A stretch of 64,000 nucleotides of DNA, taken from contig NZ_LT670818.1 of assembly GCF_900129505.1 (NCBI RefSeq), positions 6,729,001-6,793,000 on the forward strand, read 5' to 3'. A program made the translations under genes and the position numbers. Below are positions 9,581-17,036 of this stretch, in pieces (position 1 is the stretch's first letter; each line of letters opens with the position of its first letter). The notes under the pieces were generated by a model that did not search any database, was not told the origin of the DNA, and saw nothing but the letters and a program-made list of their open reading frames with translations. The DNA is from Bradyrhizobium erythrophlei (lineage in GTDB: Bacteria; Pseudomonadota; Alphaproteobacteria; Rhizobiales; Xanthobacteraceae).

Positions 9581-9844
9581 ATGGCCCCGAAGCATCACCC
9601 TACGCCCCTATCGGGCGGCGACCGCAAGGCTCTGAATAAGGAGCTCGGTAAGGCGCGTGCGATGGCCAACATCCTGGCCTCGCAGTCCGCGGAGATGCGG
9701 GCCAAGGGCGAAGCGATGATCCAGCAGGCCGACAAGCTGCTTTGCGAGAGCTGGAACGAACGAATGTGGAGCGACGGCGAGCCGATCGATCCGTCGCCCA
9801 CCATCGACCAGGCCGTCAATGGCGCATCGCGCTGTTCCGCGTAG
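9581..9844 (+). CDS. Small hypothetical protein, mostly helical
   Basis: An 87-aa protein starting MAPKHHPTPLSGGD. The middle (KELGKARAMANILASQSAEM onward) is charged and predicted helical, with no hydrophobic membrane segment and no recognised domain. The ATG at 9581 is preferred to an in-frame TTG at 9569. The last residues (NGASRCSA) may be a non-conserved extension. It lies downstream of the SDR gene in the same direction. Function unknown. Confidence 0.55.
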   Translation: MAPKHHPTPLSGGDRKALNKELGKARAMANILASQSAEMRAKGEAMIQQADKLLCESWNERMWSDGEPIDPSPTIDQAVNGASRCSA

Positions 9845-9974
9845 TCAATCGATACGTCGGCAACCTCCCTCCGATGCGCGGCGTGTTTCCGGACTACAAG
9901 GCGCCGATCTTGCGCAACGGTGCCGGGGGCTGCGAGCTGGCCACGGCGCGTTGGGGAAGTTGAGGTGAAGAACT

Positions 9975-10187
9975 TCAGGCATCATGGTCGTATTCTTTCC
10001 CTCCATCAATCTCCGATTGGGCGTTTGTCGCTTCTTGGATAATTAGGCTCAACGTCCCATGGGCTTTTTCCAAAAGCTCCCGCACTTCTTGCAGATTGTC
10101 GCTTTTCGACGCCATTGCCAAACAGCCACGCAGACTATCACCAAGAAGGAAAATCGAACCCGGAAGTGCTTCGGTAGCGGTCGCCAT
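9975..10187 (-). CDS. Small hypothetical protein, last gene of the ImmA/IrrE operon
   Basis: A 70-aa protein, largely helical in appearance (LQEVRELLEKAHGTLSLIIQ) with an acidic C-terminus. It starts a few bases after the stop of the XRE/ImmA-IrrE gene and has GGAG eight bases before the ATG at 10187; an ATG at 10193 is too close to that site. No family was recognised. Its position makes it a probable third component of the operon, possibly an antitoxin or accessory factor, but that is inference. Confidence 0.6.
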   Translation of the reverse strand: MATATEALPGSIFLLGDSLRGCLAMASKSDNLQEVRELLEKAHGTLSLIIQEATNAQSEIDGGKEYDHDA

Positions 10188-10199
10188 GGTCATTACTCC

Positions 10200-11267
10200 C
10201 TATAACTTCGGATTTACGAGTTTCAGTCGCGCGCCGGTTGATGGCTCAGTTGGCGCGGCGGCTATTCCAAACAGCAGGCTGTTAAGCTCTCGCTCCGGAA
10301 GGCAGAGCCGGTCCGCCAACCGCGAGAGCGAGATTCCCTGGCGCCATAGGTCGGTTAGAATTTTGCTCCAAACTTGCGAAGTTTCCTGCGACATCGGGCG
10401 CGGTTCGACGTTCCGGCCCAGCTTTCCTAAGGCGATGCAGTAACCGCGATAGTGCCAATCGGAAATTTTACCCATTTTGTGAAGCGTGTAAGCGAGTGCA
10501 GCCGTCGAGACGCCCCAACGCTGCTTTTTTATGACAAGGTCATCCAGTGATCGTACCCAACGAATTTCTGCCATCACGTCTTCGGGCGGCATCAAGAAGG
10601 CCGATGCAAATTCATCCGCTTCGCTCTCCCCTTTGGGATGCGATGACCCTGTGTGCCTGTGAAGGATAAGATGGCCCAATTCGTGAGCTGCGTCGAAGCG
10701 ACTACGTTCCGCTGTTTTTAGCGTGTTCAAGAAAATGTAAGGCTTGTCATTTCTCCATAGCGAATAAGCATCGAGATGGCGCGTTTCTTCAACCAGCGAG
10801 AAGACGCGCAAACCGCGAGACTCCAAAAGATTGATCATATTACCGATGGGTCGATTGCCGATTCCCCATTGGGCTCGCAAAAGCATGGCGGCTTGCGCGG
10901 GCGGAGCTTCGCGCACTGGCGCAAGCGCGTGATGCGGCAACTCGTAGTGCCCCGTAATCCAATCATCCAATTCAAAGGCCAAAGCCCCCGCCGCTATCGC
11001 AGCATTACGGGAACTCGCAGTCAACGAACGAAGCGACCGGAAGCTTACGCCCATAGGATTTGGATATTCGGGAGAGCCCTTTTCGAAGAAGGTCTCCGGG
11101 TATCCGGATATTTCCAGCAGCCGATCCCGACAAGCCCGCGGAAGATCTGCTTCCTTGCCCTCGAAACGCTGCAAGGCCTTTCGATCAACGCCAAGCTGTT
11201 CGGCGAATCCTATTTTTGTCAGTCCTAGGCGAAGCCGGACCAACTCAACCCGCTCAGGATTAAACAT
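10200..11267 (-). CDS. XRE HTH domain fused to ImmA/IrrE (M78) zinc metallopeptidase
   Basis: A 355-aa two-domain protein. Residues 1-60 form a Cro/C1-type helix-turn-helix (LRLGLTKIGFAEQLGVDRKA, then RFEGKEADLPRA). The rest is an ImmA/IrrE-type peptidase with an HELGH zinc motif at about 195-199 in AAHELGHLILH, and a downstream EADEFASAFLMP segment typical of M78 that supplies the third ligand. In the ImmA family these proteases cleave repressors, and IrrE/DdrO is a related stress switch. The fused HTH suggests a self-contained regulator or a toxin-antitoxin/defence regulator. It follows the 213-aa gene with TAG-GTG-ATG packing, so the genes are coupled. The ATG at 11267 is preferred. Confidence 0.88.
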   Translation of the reverse strand: MFNPERVELVRLRLGLTKIGFAEQLGVDRKALQRFEGKEADLPRACRDRLLEISGYPETFFEKGSPEYPNPMGVSFRSLRSLTASSRNAAIAAGALAFELDDWITGHYELPHHALAPVREAPPAQAAMLLRAQWGIGNRPIGNMINLLESRGLRVFSLVEETRHLDAYSLWRNDKPYIFLNTLKTAERSRFDAAHELGHLILHRHTGSSHPKGESEADEFASAFLMPPEDVMAEIRWVRSLDDLVIKKQRWGVSTAALAYTLHKMGKISDWHYRGYCIALGKLGRNVEPRPMSQETSQVWSKILTDLWRQGISLSRLADRLCLPERELNSLLFGIAAAPTEPSTGARLKLVNPKL

Positions 11268-11269
11268 CA

Positions 11270-11911
11270 CTATTTCCGTTTGACAGCGATGTCGATTATT
11301 TCGGTCGGGCCGCCACGATCCATCTTTGAGTCGGCGGCCGGCGAATTGTCCTCGGAGCCATTCAAGAGAATGAGGCGTGTTTCAAACCGGGTGTAGCGTC
11401 CAGATGTAAATGCTTTCGGTCGGGAAAGTTCGGCGCGAAGACCGCCCTCCGCATCCGAGTATGAGCCCAATACAAAAGTAGAATACCCGCTGCCGTCTTC
11501 GCATTCAGTCGGGTCCGGAAGACCTGGAATCCAAGCGGTCGCATTGCAGCGGACCTTCTTGTTCGACGCCCAACCCTTCTCGGCGAGATTGGTAGGGTCA
11601 ACAAGTCGATTTCCGGCGTTTTGATCAAAGTTGCAGGGGATCACGCGAATTTTCAGGACGGGGTTCCTGATCCCCGGCTGGTTATCCGTTTCGTCGCTCT
11701 CCCAACGCTGGCCACAAAACATTTCACGCAAGCCACGCGCGACCTTTGCGTTCATGGTGATGAGGTCGAAGCCTTTCGGGTCGTTTGCAGTACAAAACCC
11801 CCGCTCTCTGTCAGCGTAACGCACGACCTCAACAAGCTTATCAAATTCCAGCTCTATTCCGGAAAGAAACGGAACTATCTCTACTTGCTCAGCCAGAATC
11901 GCCATGATCAT
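11270..11911 (-). CDS. Uncharacterised protein, first gene of the ImmA/IrrE operon
   Basis: A 213-aa protein with no signal peptide and no domain I recognise. The composition suggests an alpha segment at the N-terminus (VEIVPFLSGIELEFDKLVEV) and a beta-rich rest, with several cysteines. It is directly upstream of and coupled to the XRE/ImmA-IrrE peptidase gene. Possible roles are a target or partner of the peptidase, or an effector controlled by it; the sequence does not decide. The start could be ATG 11911 or ATG 11905; both lie beside inverted repeats that cover the start and upstream region. Confidence 0.65.
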   Translation of the reverse strand: MIMAILAEQVEIVPFLSGIELEFDKLVEVVRYADRERGFCTANDPKGFDLITMNAKVARGLREMFCGQRWESDETDNQPGIRNPVLKIRVIPCNFDQNAGNRLVDPTNLAEKGWASNKKVRCNATAWIPGLPDPTECEDGSGYSTFVLGSYSDAEGGLRAELSRPKAFTSGRYTRFETRLILLNGSEDNSPAADSKMDRGGPTEIIDIAVKRK

Positions 11912-11954
11912 TTGTCCCAAATTTCGTCATCAAATGATGCAGGAAAATGGGACA
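11907..11954. promoter_or_regulatory. Nested inverted repeats over the start of the ImmA/IrrE operon
   Basis: Two overlapping inverted repeats lie here. ATCATTTG (11907-11914) pairs with CAAATGAT (11931-11938). TGTCCCA (11913-11919) pairs with TGGGACA (11948-11954). They cover the start codon and the region just upstream of the 213-aa gene. The likely reading is an operator for the operon's own XRE-domain protein, which would make the operon autoregulated; this is inference. Confidence 0.45.
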
Positions 11955-11966
11955 GTCGTCAACTTC

Positions 11967-12116
11967 TCATTTGCCCCATCGGGTTTTCGCTGCCTTTTTG
12001 GCAATCTCCTTGCGCCGCTTGGCCGTCATCCCCTCCGCTCGGGCCTTTCCGCCCTTGCAATCAGGGCACACCCATTTCCTATGGCGGGATGCGTCGCGGG
12101 AATTGTCCCGACGCAA
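11967..12116 (-). CDS. Small basic protein with a CxxC knuckle
   Basis: A 49-aa reading frame starting at TTG. It has a CPDC motif followed by a strongly basic tail (AKRRKEIAKKAAKTRWGK). That tail matches the C-terminus of small histone-H1-like or nucleic-acid-binding hypotheticals that are frequent in rhizobia. The start is uncertain: a stop lies immediately before the TTG, and a GTG occurs just before the CPDC motif. It lies upstream of the ImmA/IrrE operon on the same strand. Confidence 0.4.
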   Translation of the reverse strand: MRRDNSRDASRHRKWVCPDCKGGKARAEGMTAKRRKEIAKKAAKTRWGK

Positions 12117-12344
12117 TCAGCGGCGCGTTTAGATCATCATAGACAGACCCTGATCAGTCGTTTGGATGGGGGCATTGGCTGCAAGCGTCGCGCAAGCGGA
12201 GCCGAATCCTGAATCGAGTCGGAGCAGTGGCGGTCGTCGCCATCGGCGTTTCACAGTCGAAGAGAGCAGGTTTTGAGTCGCGCTGCCCTTGCCCTCCACC
12301 GCGGGTTGCGCTTGTATGCCGCCGGGTCTGGGGAGATTATTGGC

Positions 12345-12722
12345 ATGCGTAATTTGGGGATCGTGGCGCTGTGCGCTGCGTTGGGCGGCTGCGCGTCATC
12401 CGCGGCGGACATTTCACCGGCTTATGTCTCGCCGGTCGCCTATCAATCGTACACCTGCCAGCAACTGGCGATGGAGGCTCAGGCCATATCGACCAGGGCC
12501 ACAACGTTGTCAGGCGCACAGGACAAGCAGCGCACCAATGACGGTCTGGCCACCGCGGCGGCCGTCGTGATCTTCTGGCCGGCGGCCTTCTTCGTCGGAG
12601 GAGACAAGCAGACGGCGGCCGAACTTGCCCAGATGAAGGGGCAGATGGTCGCCGTTGAGCAGGCTTCAAATGCGAAGAAGTGCGGGATTCAGTTCCAGGG
12701 ACCGCGGCCGCCAGGGACATGA
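12345..12722 (+). CDS. Small lipoprotein, hypothetical
   Basis: A 125-aa protein with a lipoprotein signal peptide: a short hydrophobic stretch ending in an LGGC lipobox at residues 13-16, then SSAADISPAYVSP. A second hydrophobic stretch (AAAVVIFWPAAFFVGGDKQ) suggests membrane association. It resembles the short YgdI/YgdR-like or 'metal ABC transporter-like' lipoproteins common in Bradyrhizobium. The ATG at 12345 is chosen because it places the signal peptide at the N-terminus. It stands alone and converges on the TIGR04255 operon. Confidence 0.8.
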   Translation: MRNLGIVALCAALGGCASSAADISPAYVSPVAYQSYTCQQLAMEAQAISTRATTLSGAQDKQRTNDGLATAAAVVIFWPAAFFVGGDKQTAAELAQMKGQMVAVEQASNAKKCGIQFQGPRPPGT

Positions 12723-12761
12723 TTTGGCCGATTTGACAATTCCCCGCTCGGGGAAACCTGC

Positions 12762-13235
12762 TCAGCCCCGCCGTGGCCAGGGGCCAACCATTCCCACGAC
12801 GTCTTTTGCGTCCGTCAACTTCGACCATGCGTCTGTCGCGAGTAAATCGAGCAATTCGTGGTTGTCGCTCTGATAGCGACGGATCGCGGTGTATGCTGGA
12901 TTGTCGTCGTCAGGCTCGTGCAGAACGCGAATTTTTAAGCCGTGCTCGCTACACGCTTCCTTTATATCTCCGACGCGGCCGCACGCGAACGCCTGCTTCG
13001 CCGTCACCTTCCGGGTCTTTGAGAGGACCGCGGCAATAGCGGCAACGCAGCAGATATGCGAACCGGCGAAAAACTCCAACCAGCTGGCAGACAGATAGCC
13101 CTCGTCTTTGGGGAAGAGCTCGAAAGCTTGGGGAAAAATACCCCTAATTGCGCCCGTGACATCGTCGCGGTCGATCTGCTGATAACTAACATGCCGAACA
13201 GCATGATGATCGTCAGATAAGGAGCTTATCGCCAT
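12762..13235 (-). CDS. Uncharacterised protein, third gene of the TIGR04255 operon
   Basis: A 157-aa protein with no recognised domain and no signal peptide. It has a hydrophobic, Cys-containing helix (SHICCVAAIAAVLS) followed by a charged region with EACSEHGLKIRVLHEP. It overlaps the 3' end of the 212-aa gene by about 23 bases, using the ATG at 13235, which points to translational coupling. The frame is open further upstream, but that part only shadows the preceding gene. No known activity can be assigned; the operon position suggests it works with the two upstream products. Confidence 0.65.
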   Translation of the reverse strand: MAISSLSDDHHAVRHVSYQQIDRDDVTGAIRGIFPQAFELFPKDEGYLSASWLEFFAGSHICCVAAIAAVLSKTRKVTAKQAFACGRVGDIKEACSEHGLKIRVLHEPDDDNPAYTAIRRYQSDNHELLDLLATDAWSKLTDAKDVVGMVGPWPRRG

Positions 13236-13851
13236 CGCGGAAAAGGTGATCCGGTTCGTAGGGATGGATGACGTCGGGGATGCGATAGATCTTGGTCTTT
13301 CCCGCGCCGCTTTCCCGCATGTCGCCCACAGCACGCGACAGCACCCACCTGACATCGTCGTTCGCAAGACTCTCGATCACAATGCGATCGTCGAGCCTGC
13401 TCCACGAAGCCAGAAAATGGCCTTTGGCCGACAGGCCGAGGCCGGGCCGCTTTGTCGGATGCAAATAGATTATCATTCGCAAGAACGTTGAAAACGACTG
13501 CTCCGACGGCAACGCGAAGTCGTCGTCCCATTCTTCCGGGTCCATCAGGGAATCCAGCTTGGCAAAAAGCCGGGTACGCCAATCGGGATCCAGGTACATG
13601 CCCACGGAGGCCGCCACCCGTTTGAATGCTGCGCGCTTTTCTGCCAGCTGCCCCTCGATTGTATCGTTCTGGGCAGCCACATTCTGAACGCCGGATATCT
13701 TTTGGCCGGCGCCTGTCAGCAACCGACGCATGGCAGCCAGCCGCGCGGTCGCACCCTCGGCATCGATGCCGACGCCTTGCGACGGAGGCATGGTATAAAT
13801 TCTAAGGTCTTCCGAAAACGAAGAAACCTTGAGCGCCTCGGATCTCATCAT
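13213..13851 (-). CDS. Uncharacterised protein, second gene of the TIGR04255 operon
   Basis: A 212-aa protein of unknown family. The first half carries a helical, possibly coiled-coil stretch (ATARLAAMRRLLTGAGQKIS and a charged segment after it). The second half looks alpha/beta, with SFSTFLRMIIYLHPTKRPGL and a run of short strands (HFLASW, RIVIESL, RWVLSRAVGDM). Its ATG overlaps the stop of the TIGR04255 gene (ATGA), so the two are coupled. No catalytic motif was recognised. Confidence 0.7.
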   Translation of the reverse strand: MMRSEALKVSSFSEDLRIYTMPPSQGVGIDAEGATARLAAMRRLLTGAGQKISGVQNVAAQNDTIEGQLAEKRAAFKRVAASVGMYLDPDWRTRLFAKLDSLMDPEEWDDDFALPSEQSFSTFLRMIIYLHPTKRPGLGLSAKGHFLASWSRLDDRIVIESLANDDVRWVLSRAVGDMRESGAGKTKIYRIPDVIHPYEPDHLFRDGDKLLI

Positions 13852-14591
13852 GACGAAAAAAGCTCTCTGGACAAGTCTGTGATGGAGGCTTCAAAAATGC
13901 GGTTCTTGTGGAGACGGATTTGGTCGATCAAGGCCCAGAGGTCATCGTCACTCCGGGGAAGGTTACCCTGTTGGCTAATGTCGATGTCGAGCAAAAAAGA
14001 CACGGTGCGGATTAGGGGACTCGGTGTCGATCCCGCGTTCAATATGAGCTTAAACGGGCTGTTTGCAATGTCCATGGCTCCATTTATGGCAAAACTCTCA
14101 ACGCTCTGCCAGCCCTCGAACTCGGGAAATACAGGCCTGAACACGAGGTAATCGTCAATCGGTACGGGCCTTTCGTCAGGATTCGGAACATCGATGCGGT
14201 TAATATATCGCACTCCGATTCGAGAGACCTCGCGCCAGCCCGCGACTTTCCGCCAGACAGCCCAATTCCGCCTGGCGTATGCGATAAACTCTTCCCAGCC
14301 GCTATATGGGGCGAGACGAGAGGCTGACACATTCTGGGGCCCGATGATGGCAACGTTTATCGCGTCTGCGGAGGACAATCGATAGCCGGCAAATTCCACC
14401 TGAGCGCGATTATTTTGGTCGCCCGGGCCCGCGGTGAACGAGATGTTCTGCAAGAGCTGCGGAGGAACGGGATAATCACCCGTCAGGCGGTCCCTAATCT
14501 TTTCGACTTCGTCGATCCCGATCGGATCAGCAAGGCGCAGCTCCACGACCGCTTCGGTGATCGGCGGGCGTCTATACGGGCTGCTGCTCAT
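13848..14591 (-). CDS. TIGR04255-family protein
   Basis: A 247-aa protein matching the sporadically distributed TIGR04255 family as I remember it: an RPPITEAVVELR opening, a central GWREVSRIGVRYINRIDVP segment, and a C-terminal domain with LDIDIS and DQIRLHKNRIFEASIT. The family has no established function. Its patchy distribution and frequent neighbours of unknown type suggest accessory or defence roles, which is inference. The ATG at 14591 has AAGG about nine bases upstream; an ATG at 14606 is the alternative. It is the first gene of a three-gene coupled operon. Confidence 0.75.
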   Translation of the reverse strand: MSSSPYRRPPITEAVVELRLADPIGIDEVEKIRDRLTGDYPVPPQLLQNISFTAGPGDQNNRAQVEFAGYRLSSADAINVAIIGPQNVSASRLAPYSGWEEFIAYARRNWAVWRKVAGWREVSRIGVRYINRIDVPNPDERPVPIDDYLVFRPVFPEFEGWQSVESFAINGAMDIANSPFKLILNAGSTPSPLIRTVSFLLDIDISQQGNLPRSDDDLWALIDQIRLHKNRIFEASITDLSRELFSS

Positions 14592-14746
14592 CGGGGTCGC
14601 CTTCATGAGAGCAAATTACGGCAAATTCTTAAAGATTCGCCCCATGGGCCGCAACGTGCAAAATCCCCTTGCGCTGGCCGAAACTGGACAATCGCCCAGA
14701 CGTCGCGCTTCAATGGCGCATGCCCGCCTCACCCGCCGCCGCATAG

Positions 14747-15079
14747 CTATCTCTTGGACTCAAGATAGGTGGTCCATACGGCGCTGGCCAAAGGCTGCGA
14801 CGTTTGCTGAGCGCACGTCTTCTCGACTTGGGCCGCTATCGCCGCCACGTCAATTTTCGCCTGTGTTTGATCGCTTGCTGCAGCAACATAATTGAGCCCC
14901 GTCCAGAAACCGTAGATCCAGATGGTGCCCTCTAATCGATGCGCTTGCGTAGACTGCCAGTGGGCGCAACTCATGCGCCCTATACCGATCATGTCGACGG
15001 AGACCTTGGCATCCTGCGCTGAGACCCGGCACGCCGGAGCGACAAAGACCAGCGCCGCAATCAAAGCTCGTTTTATCAT
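14747..15079 (-). CDS. Small secreted protein, Rap1a/HdeA-like layout
   Basis: A 110-aa protein with an N-terminal signal peptide (MIKRALIAALVFVAPACRVS, cleavage likely after AQA or nearby). The mature part has a CAHWQ motif, a GFWTGLNYVAAAS segment and a second Cys (EKTCAQ), suggesting a disulfide-linked helical fold like Rap1a/HdeA-type periplasmic proteins. The ATG at 15079 places the signal peptide correctly. No partner gene lies beside it. Specific function unknown. Confidence 0.65.
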   Translation of the reverse strand: MIKRALIAALVFVAPACRVSAQDAKVSVDMIGIGRMSCAHWQSTQAHRLEGTIWIYGFWTGLNYVAAASDQTQAKIDVAAIAAQVEKTCAQQTSQPLASAVWTTYLESKR

Positions 15080-15130
15080 GCGCCAAATCCGGCCGCCCCC
15101 CAACAACATCACTACAAATCAGGCCGCAGC

Positions 15131-15280
15131 ATGACGGCTGAGCGCGGCTGGAAGCGATCGTTCGACGATCCGATTTCCCTGCCGCGCGGTCGCCAGCTCG
15201 TCACCCTCGAAGATGCCGGCAACTACATCACGAAGCTTCCGAAGGCCGAGCACGAGGCGCCAGAATGGCAGGCCGCGTCA
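15131..15280 (+). pseudogene. Truncated small hypothetical (MTAERGW family)
   Basis: The frame begins MTAERGWKRSFDDPISLPRG and continues through EDAGNYITKLPKAEHEAPEW. I recognise this as the N-terminal half of a conserved rhizobial hypothetical of about 80 aa. After EWQAA the sequence stops resembling the family and runs into low-quality coding sequence, so the C-terminal half seems lost by an indel or recombination. The exact breakpoint near 15280 is an estimate. Confidence 0.5.
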
Positions 15281-15395
15281 TCCGGGCTGACCGGTATTAT
15301 TTCCGTGCGCTTGCTTTTTATGTCGCACAACGTCCAGCGAAGGCGAACAGCGTCCTTGAGTTCAAGACCGGCAAGGCCTGTCTTTGGTTCCGTCA

Positions 15396-15605
15396 TCAGC
15401 TCGACGGAAAAAGCTTGTCGGTTGCTTTGTCCAAACGCTTCTTCTCGCCGCGCGCATCCAGCAAATGACCAACTAGGTCGCCATTCAACTTGTAAATGCT
15501 CGAACCCTTAAGATCGTAAAGGTTTTGACCTTTAAGGCCGAAGACCGCGTCGTCCATGACCACGCCGACATGAACGCCTTTGCTGTTGATTATATAGCCG
15601 TTCAC
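15396..15605 (-). CDS. Small protein with repeated GxxLYDL-type strands (4-fold beta-flower-like)
   Basis: A 69-aa protein with short repeated beta motifs (GVHVGVVMDDAVFGLKG, QNLYDLKGSSIYKLNGD). These are like the four-fold beta-flower domain found in small bacterial proteins. It starts at GTG 15605, with a strong AGGAGG six bases upstream. The C-terminus is basic. Function unknown; such domains often occur in host-interaction or mobile contexts. The assignment rests on the repeat pattern only. Confidence 0.6.
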   Translation of the reverse strand: MNGYIINSKGVHVGVVMDDAVFGLKGQNLYDLKGSSIYKLNGDLVGHLLDARGEKKRLDKATDKLFPSS

Positions 15606-15700
15606 GACCGACCTCCTATCGAGGCCCCGCAGTGGAGGCTGCGCCTGTTGGGCGGCGATAGCGAGACAAATCGCGCGCTCGAACTATTTCCCCTTAGCCT

Positions 15701-15904
15701 TTAGCCCAGCTCATCTCGGGTTCGGCGGAATAGTCGCACACGCTCAATTCTGTCGCACCGCCCGCACCGATATTGAATGACGTCCATACCGTCAGCGTCG
15801 GGGAAGCTTTTCTCGATCTTCATTGTCTGACTACATACGATGCAGTTCAGCAGGTCGATGAGGGGGCTTTTGTCGTCGTTGGAATAGTGTTGGCGGTTCC
15901 TCAC
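15701..15904 (-). CDS. Small zinc-ribbon-like protein
   Basis: A 67-aa protein with two CxxC knuckles (NCIVCSQ and YRCGRCD) separated by about 22 residues, the pattern of a zinc ribbon. The start is taken as GTG 15904, which overlaps the stop of the upstream gene by four bases (GTGA). The frame remains open upstream, but that part lies within the neighbour. Function unknown; possibly nucleic-acid or protein binding. Confidence 0.6.
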   Translation of the reverse strand: MRNRQHYSNDDKSPLIDLLNCIVCSQTMKIEKSFPDADGMDVIQYRCGRCDRIERVRLFRRTRDELG

Positions 15905-16110
15905 TTCTTCGCCTTGAGCCCTAGCTCGACCAGGCGGCGGATGGCTTCGGGGCGATCTAGTTTCTCGCCCTGACGCGCGATCCACTCGTCGACTGACTGC
16001 ATTTCGTACTCAGTCCACTGTGGGTTTGGATTTGGGGATAGAGCTTTTTGAGCCATCGCTTTTGCGATCGCAACGGATGCGGTGATTTTGGCTTGGGTGG
16101 TTTCTTTCAT
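15901..16110 (-). CDS. Small helical hypothetical protein
   Basis: A 69-aa protein starting MKETTQAKITASVAIAKAMA and ending in a DEWIARQGEKLDRPEAIRRL segment. That ending looks like a ribbon-helix-helix-type C-terminal dimer motif (W-x-R-x5-l-x-R-x-EAIRRL), as in small CopG-like proteins. A GAAGG ribbon of purines precedes the ATG at 16110. It overlaps the zinc-ribbon gene. A DNA-binding role is possible but unproven. Confidence 0.6.
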   Translation of the reverse strand: MKETTQAKITASVAIAKAMAQKALSPNPNPQWTEYEMQSVDEWIARQGEKLDRPEAIRRLVELGLKAKK

Positions 16111-16265
16111 CGGACCTTCGCCTTTTTGGCCGGTTTGTCGCTCCGGTCTTTCGATAGGATATGCAGGATCGTCTCCATCATGGCCCGTAACCGCCGCGGC
16201 TGGCTGCTCACGCAAGACGGCTGAAGCGCTAACGGGCCAACAAAGGGGCGCCAACTGAGGCGGCC

Positions 16266-16478
16266 TTACTTCCGTTTTTCTTCTTTCAATAAATCGAACA
16301 GAAAATCCGCCAGCGCTTCCTTGCCCGCAAATCTCGCGGCCGAGTCGGACTGGTATCCGTCTCCGGTCATCTTAATACCCAACGGTTTGCTCTTGCGGCG
16401 TATCTCCCAGCTCCAGCGATCGGGGCGCTCACCTTGCTGGTAGGTAATGACGAAATAGTCGTTGGGGCTACTGGTCAT
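16266..16478 (-). CDS. Small hypothetical protein
   Basis: A 70-aa protein beginning MTSSPNDYFVITYQQGERPD, with WSWEIRRKSKPLG in the middle and a charged helical C-terminus (FLFDLLKEEKRK). It matches the style of a common rhizobial small hypothetical. The frame is open to 16529, but the ATG at 16478 gives the conserved-looking start. Function unknown. Confidence 0.55.
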   Translation of the reverse strand: MTSSPNDYFVITYQQGERPDRWSWEIRRKSKPLGIKMTGDGYQSDSAARFAGKEALADFLFDLLKEEKRK

Positions 16479-16603
16479 CCACCATACTAGACCGGATTGC
16501 CGCACCGCAGCAGACCGTAGTTTAAGCAAAGAGGCCGCGCGAAAGGGGCCGCTACCGCGTTATGGCCGCACTCCTGCTTGGCACAGGTAGCCAATGCGCC
16601 CGC

Positions 16604-16773
16604 GTCCTGCGCTGGCGCCGCCGGGCCGGCACATTGGAGCCCGCAGAAATCGGACTCACCAGCGACTCTCTCTGGCTCGGCGATCGGCCTTCTGGAGTTC
16701 TGGTAGTGGGTCAGTTTGATTGTGGCAGACTTACGCACTGGAAAACGTAGCATCGACGGCGCATATTTAGGGA
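16604..16773 (+). repeat. Dispersed intergenic repeat, copy A
   Basis: A segment of about 165 bases runs from GCGCTGGCGCCG to just before a small ORF (ATG 16774). It contains GACTCACCAGCGACTCTCT, then GTGGCAGACTTAC, CACTGGAAAACG and CGGCGCATATT. The same elements occur in the same order in copy B (17714-17898), at nearly the same distance from an ATG. Confidence 0.6.
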
Positions 16774-16887
16774 ATGAACGACCTTCCCTTCAAGGCGCTC
16801 GTTTCTGACCTGATCTTTTCAGGCTCTATTTGGGGTGCCTACTGGCTCGATAGCCGGCTGATCCTCAAGGCAAAGGGGCGAAGATGA
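16774..16887 (+). CDS. Very small hypothetical protein
   Basis: A 37-aa frame beginning MNDLPFKALVSDLIFSGS and continuing with WGAYWLDSRL. It starts directly after repeat copy A, and its stop overlaps the next ATG (ATGA). The amphipathic, aromatic-rich sequence is plausible for a membrane-associated micro-protein, but expression is unproven. Confidence 0.35.
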   Translation: MNDLPFKALVSDLIFSGSIWGAYWLDSRLILKAKGRR

Positions 16888-16946
16888 CAGAAAAGCACCC
16901 CAAACGCCCTAGGGACCGCAACCAACTCGCAAAATCGATTTGCTGA
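16884..16946 (+). pseudogene. Remnant of a small basic rhizobial protein
   Basis: The 20-codon frame opens MTEKHPKRPRDRNQLAKSI and then stops. I recognise this N-terminus from a family of about 70-aa basic proteins whose next residues read like V/A-D-I-A-T-G. Here an indel at a T-run and loss of the remainder end the frame. The remnant is coupled to the 37-aa ORF by an ATGA overlap. Confidence 0.5.
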
Positions 16947-17036
16947 CGGGAGCTATGCCCGACATCCCGGACTCCAGCGGCGTTCCTAGACTCGTGCAGG
17001 GTCTATCCGATAGATCGGCGGTAGCTTCCGTCCGGA

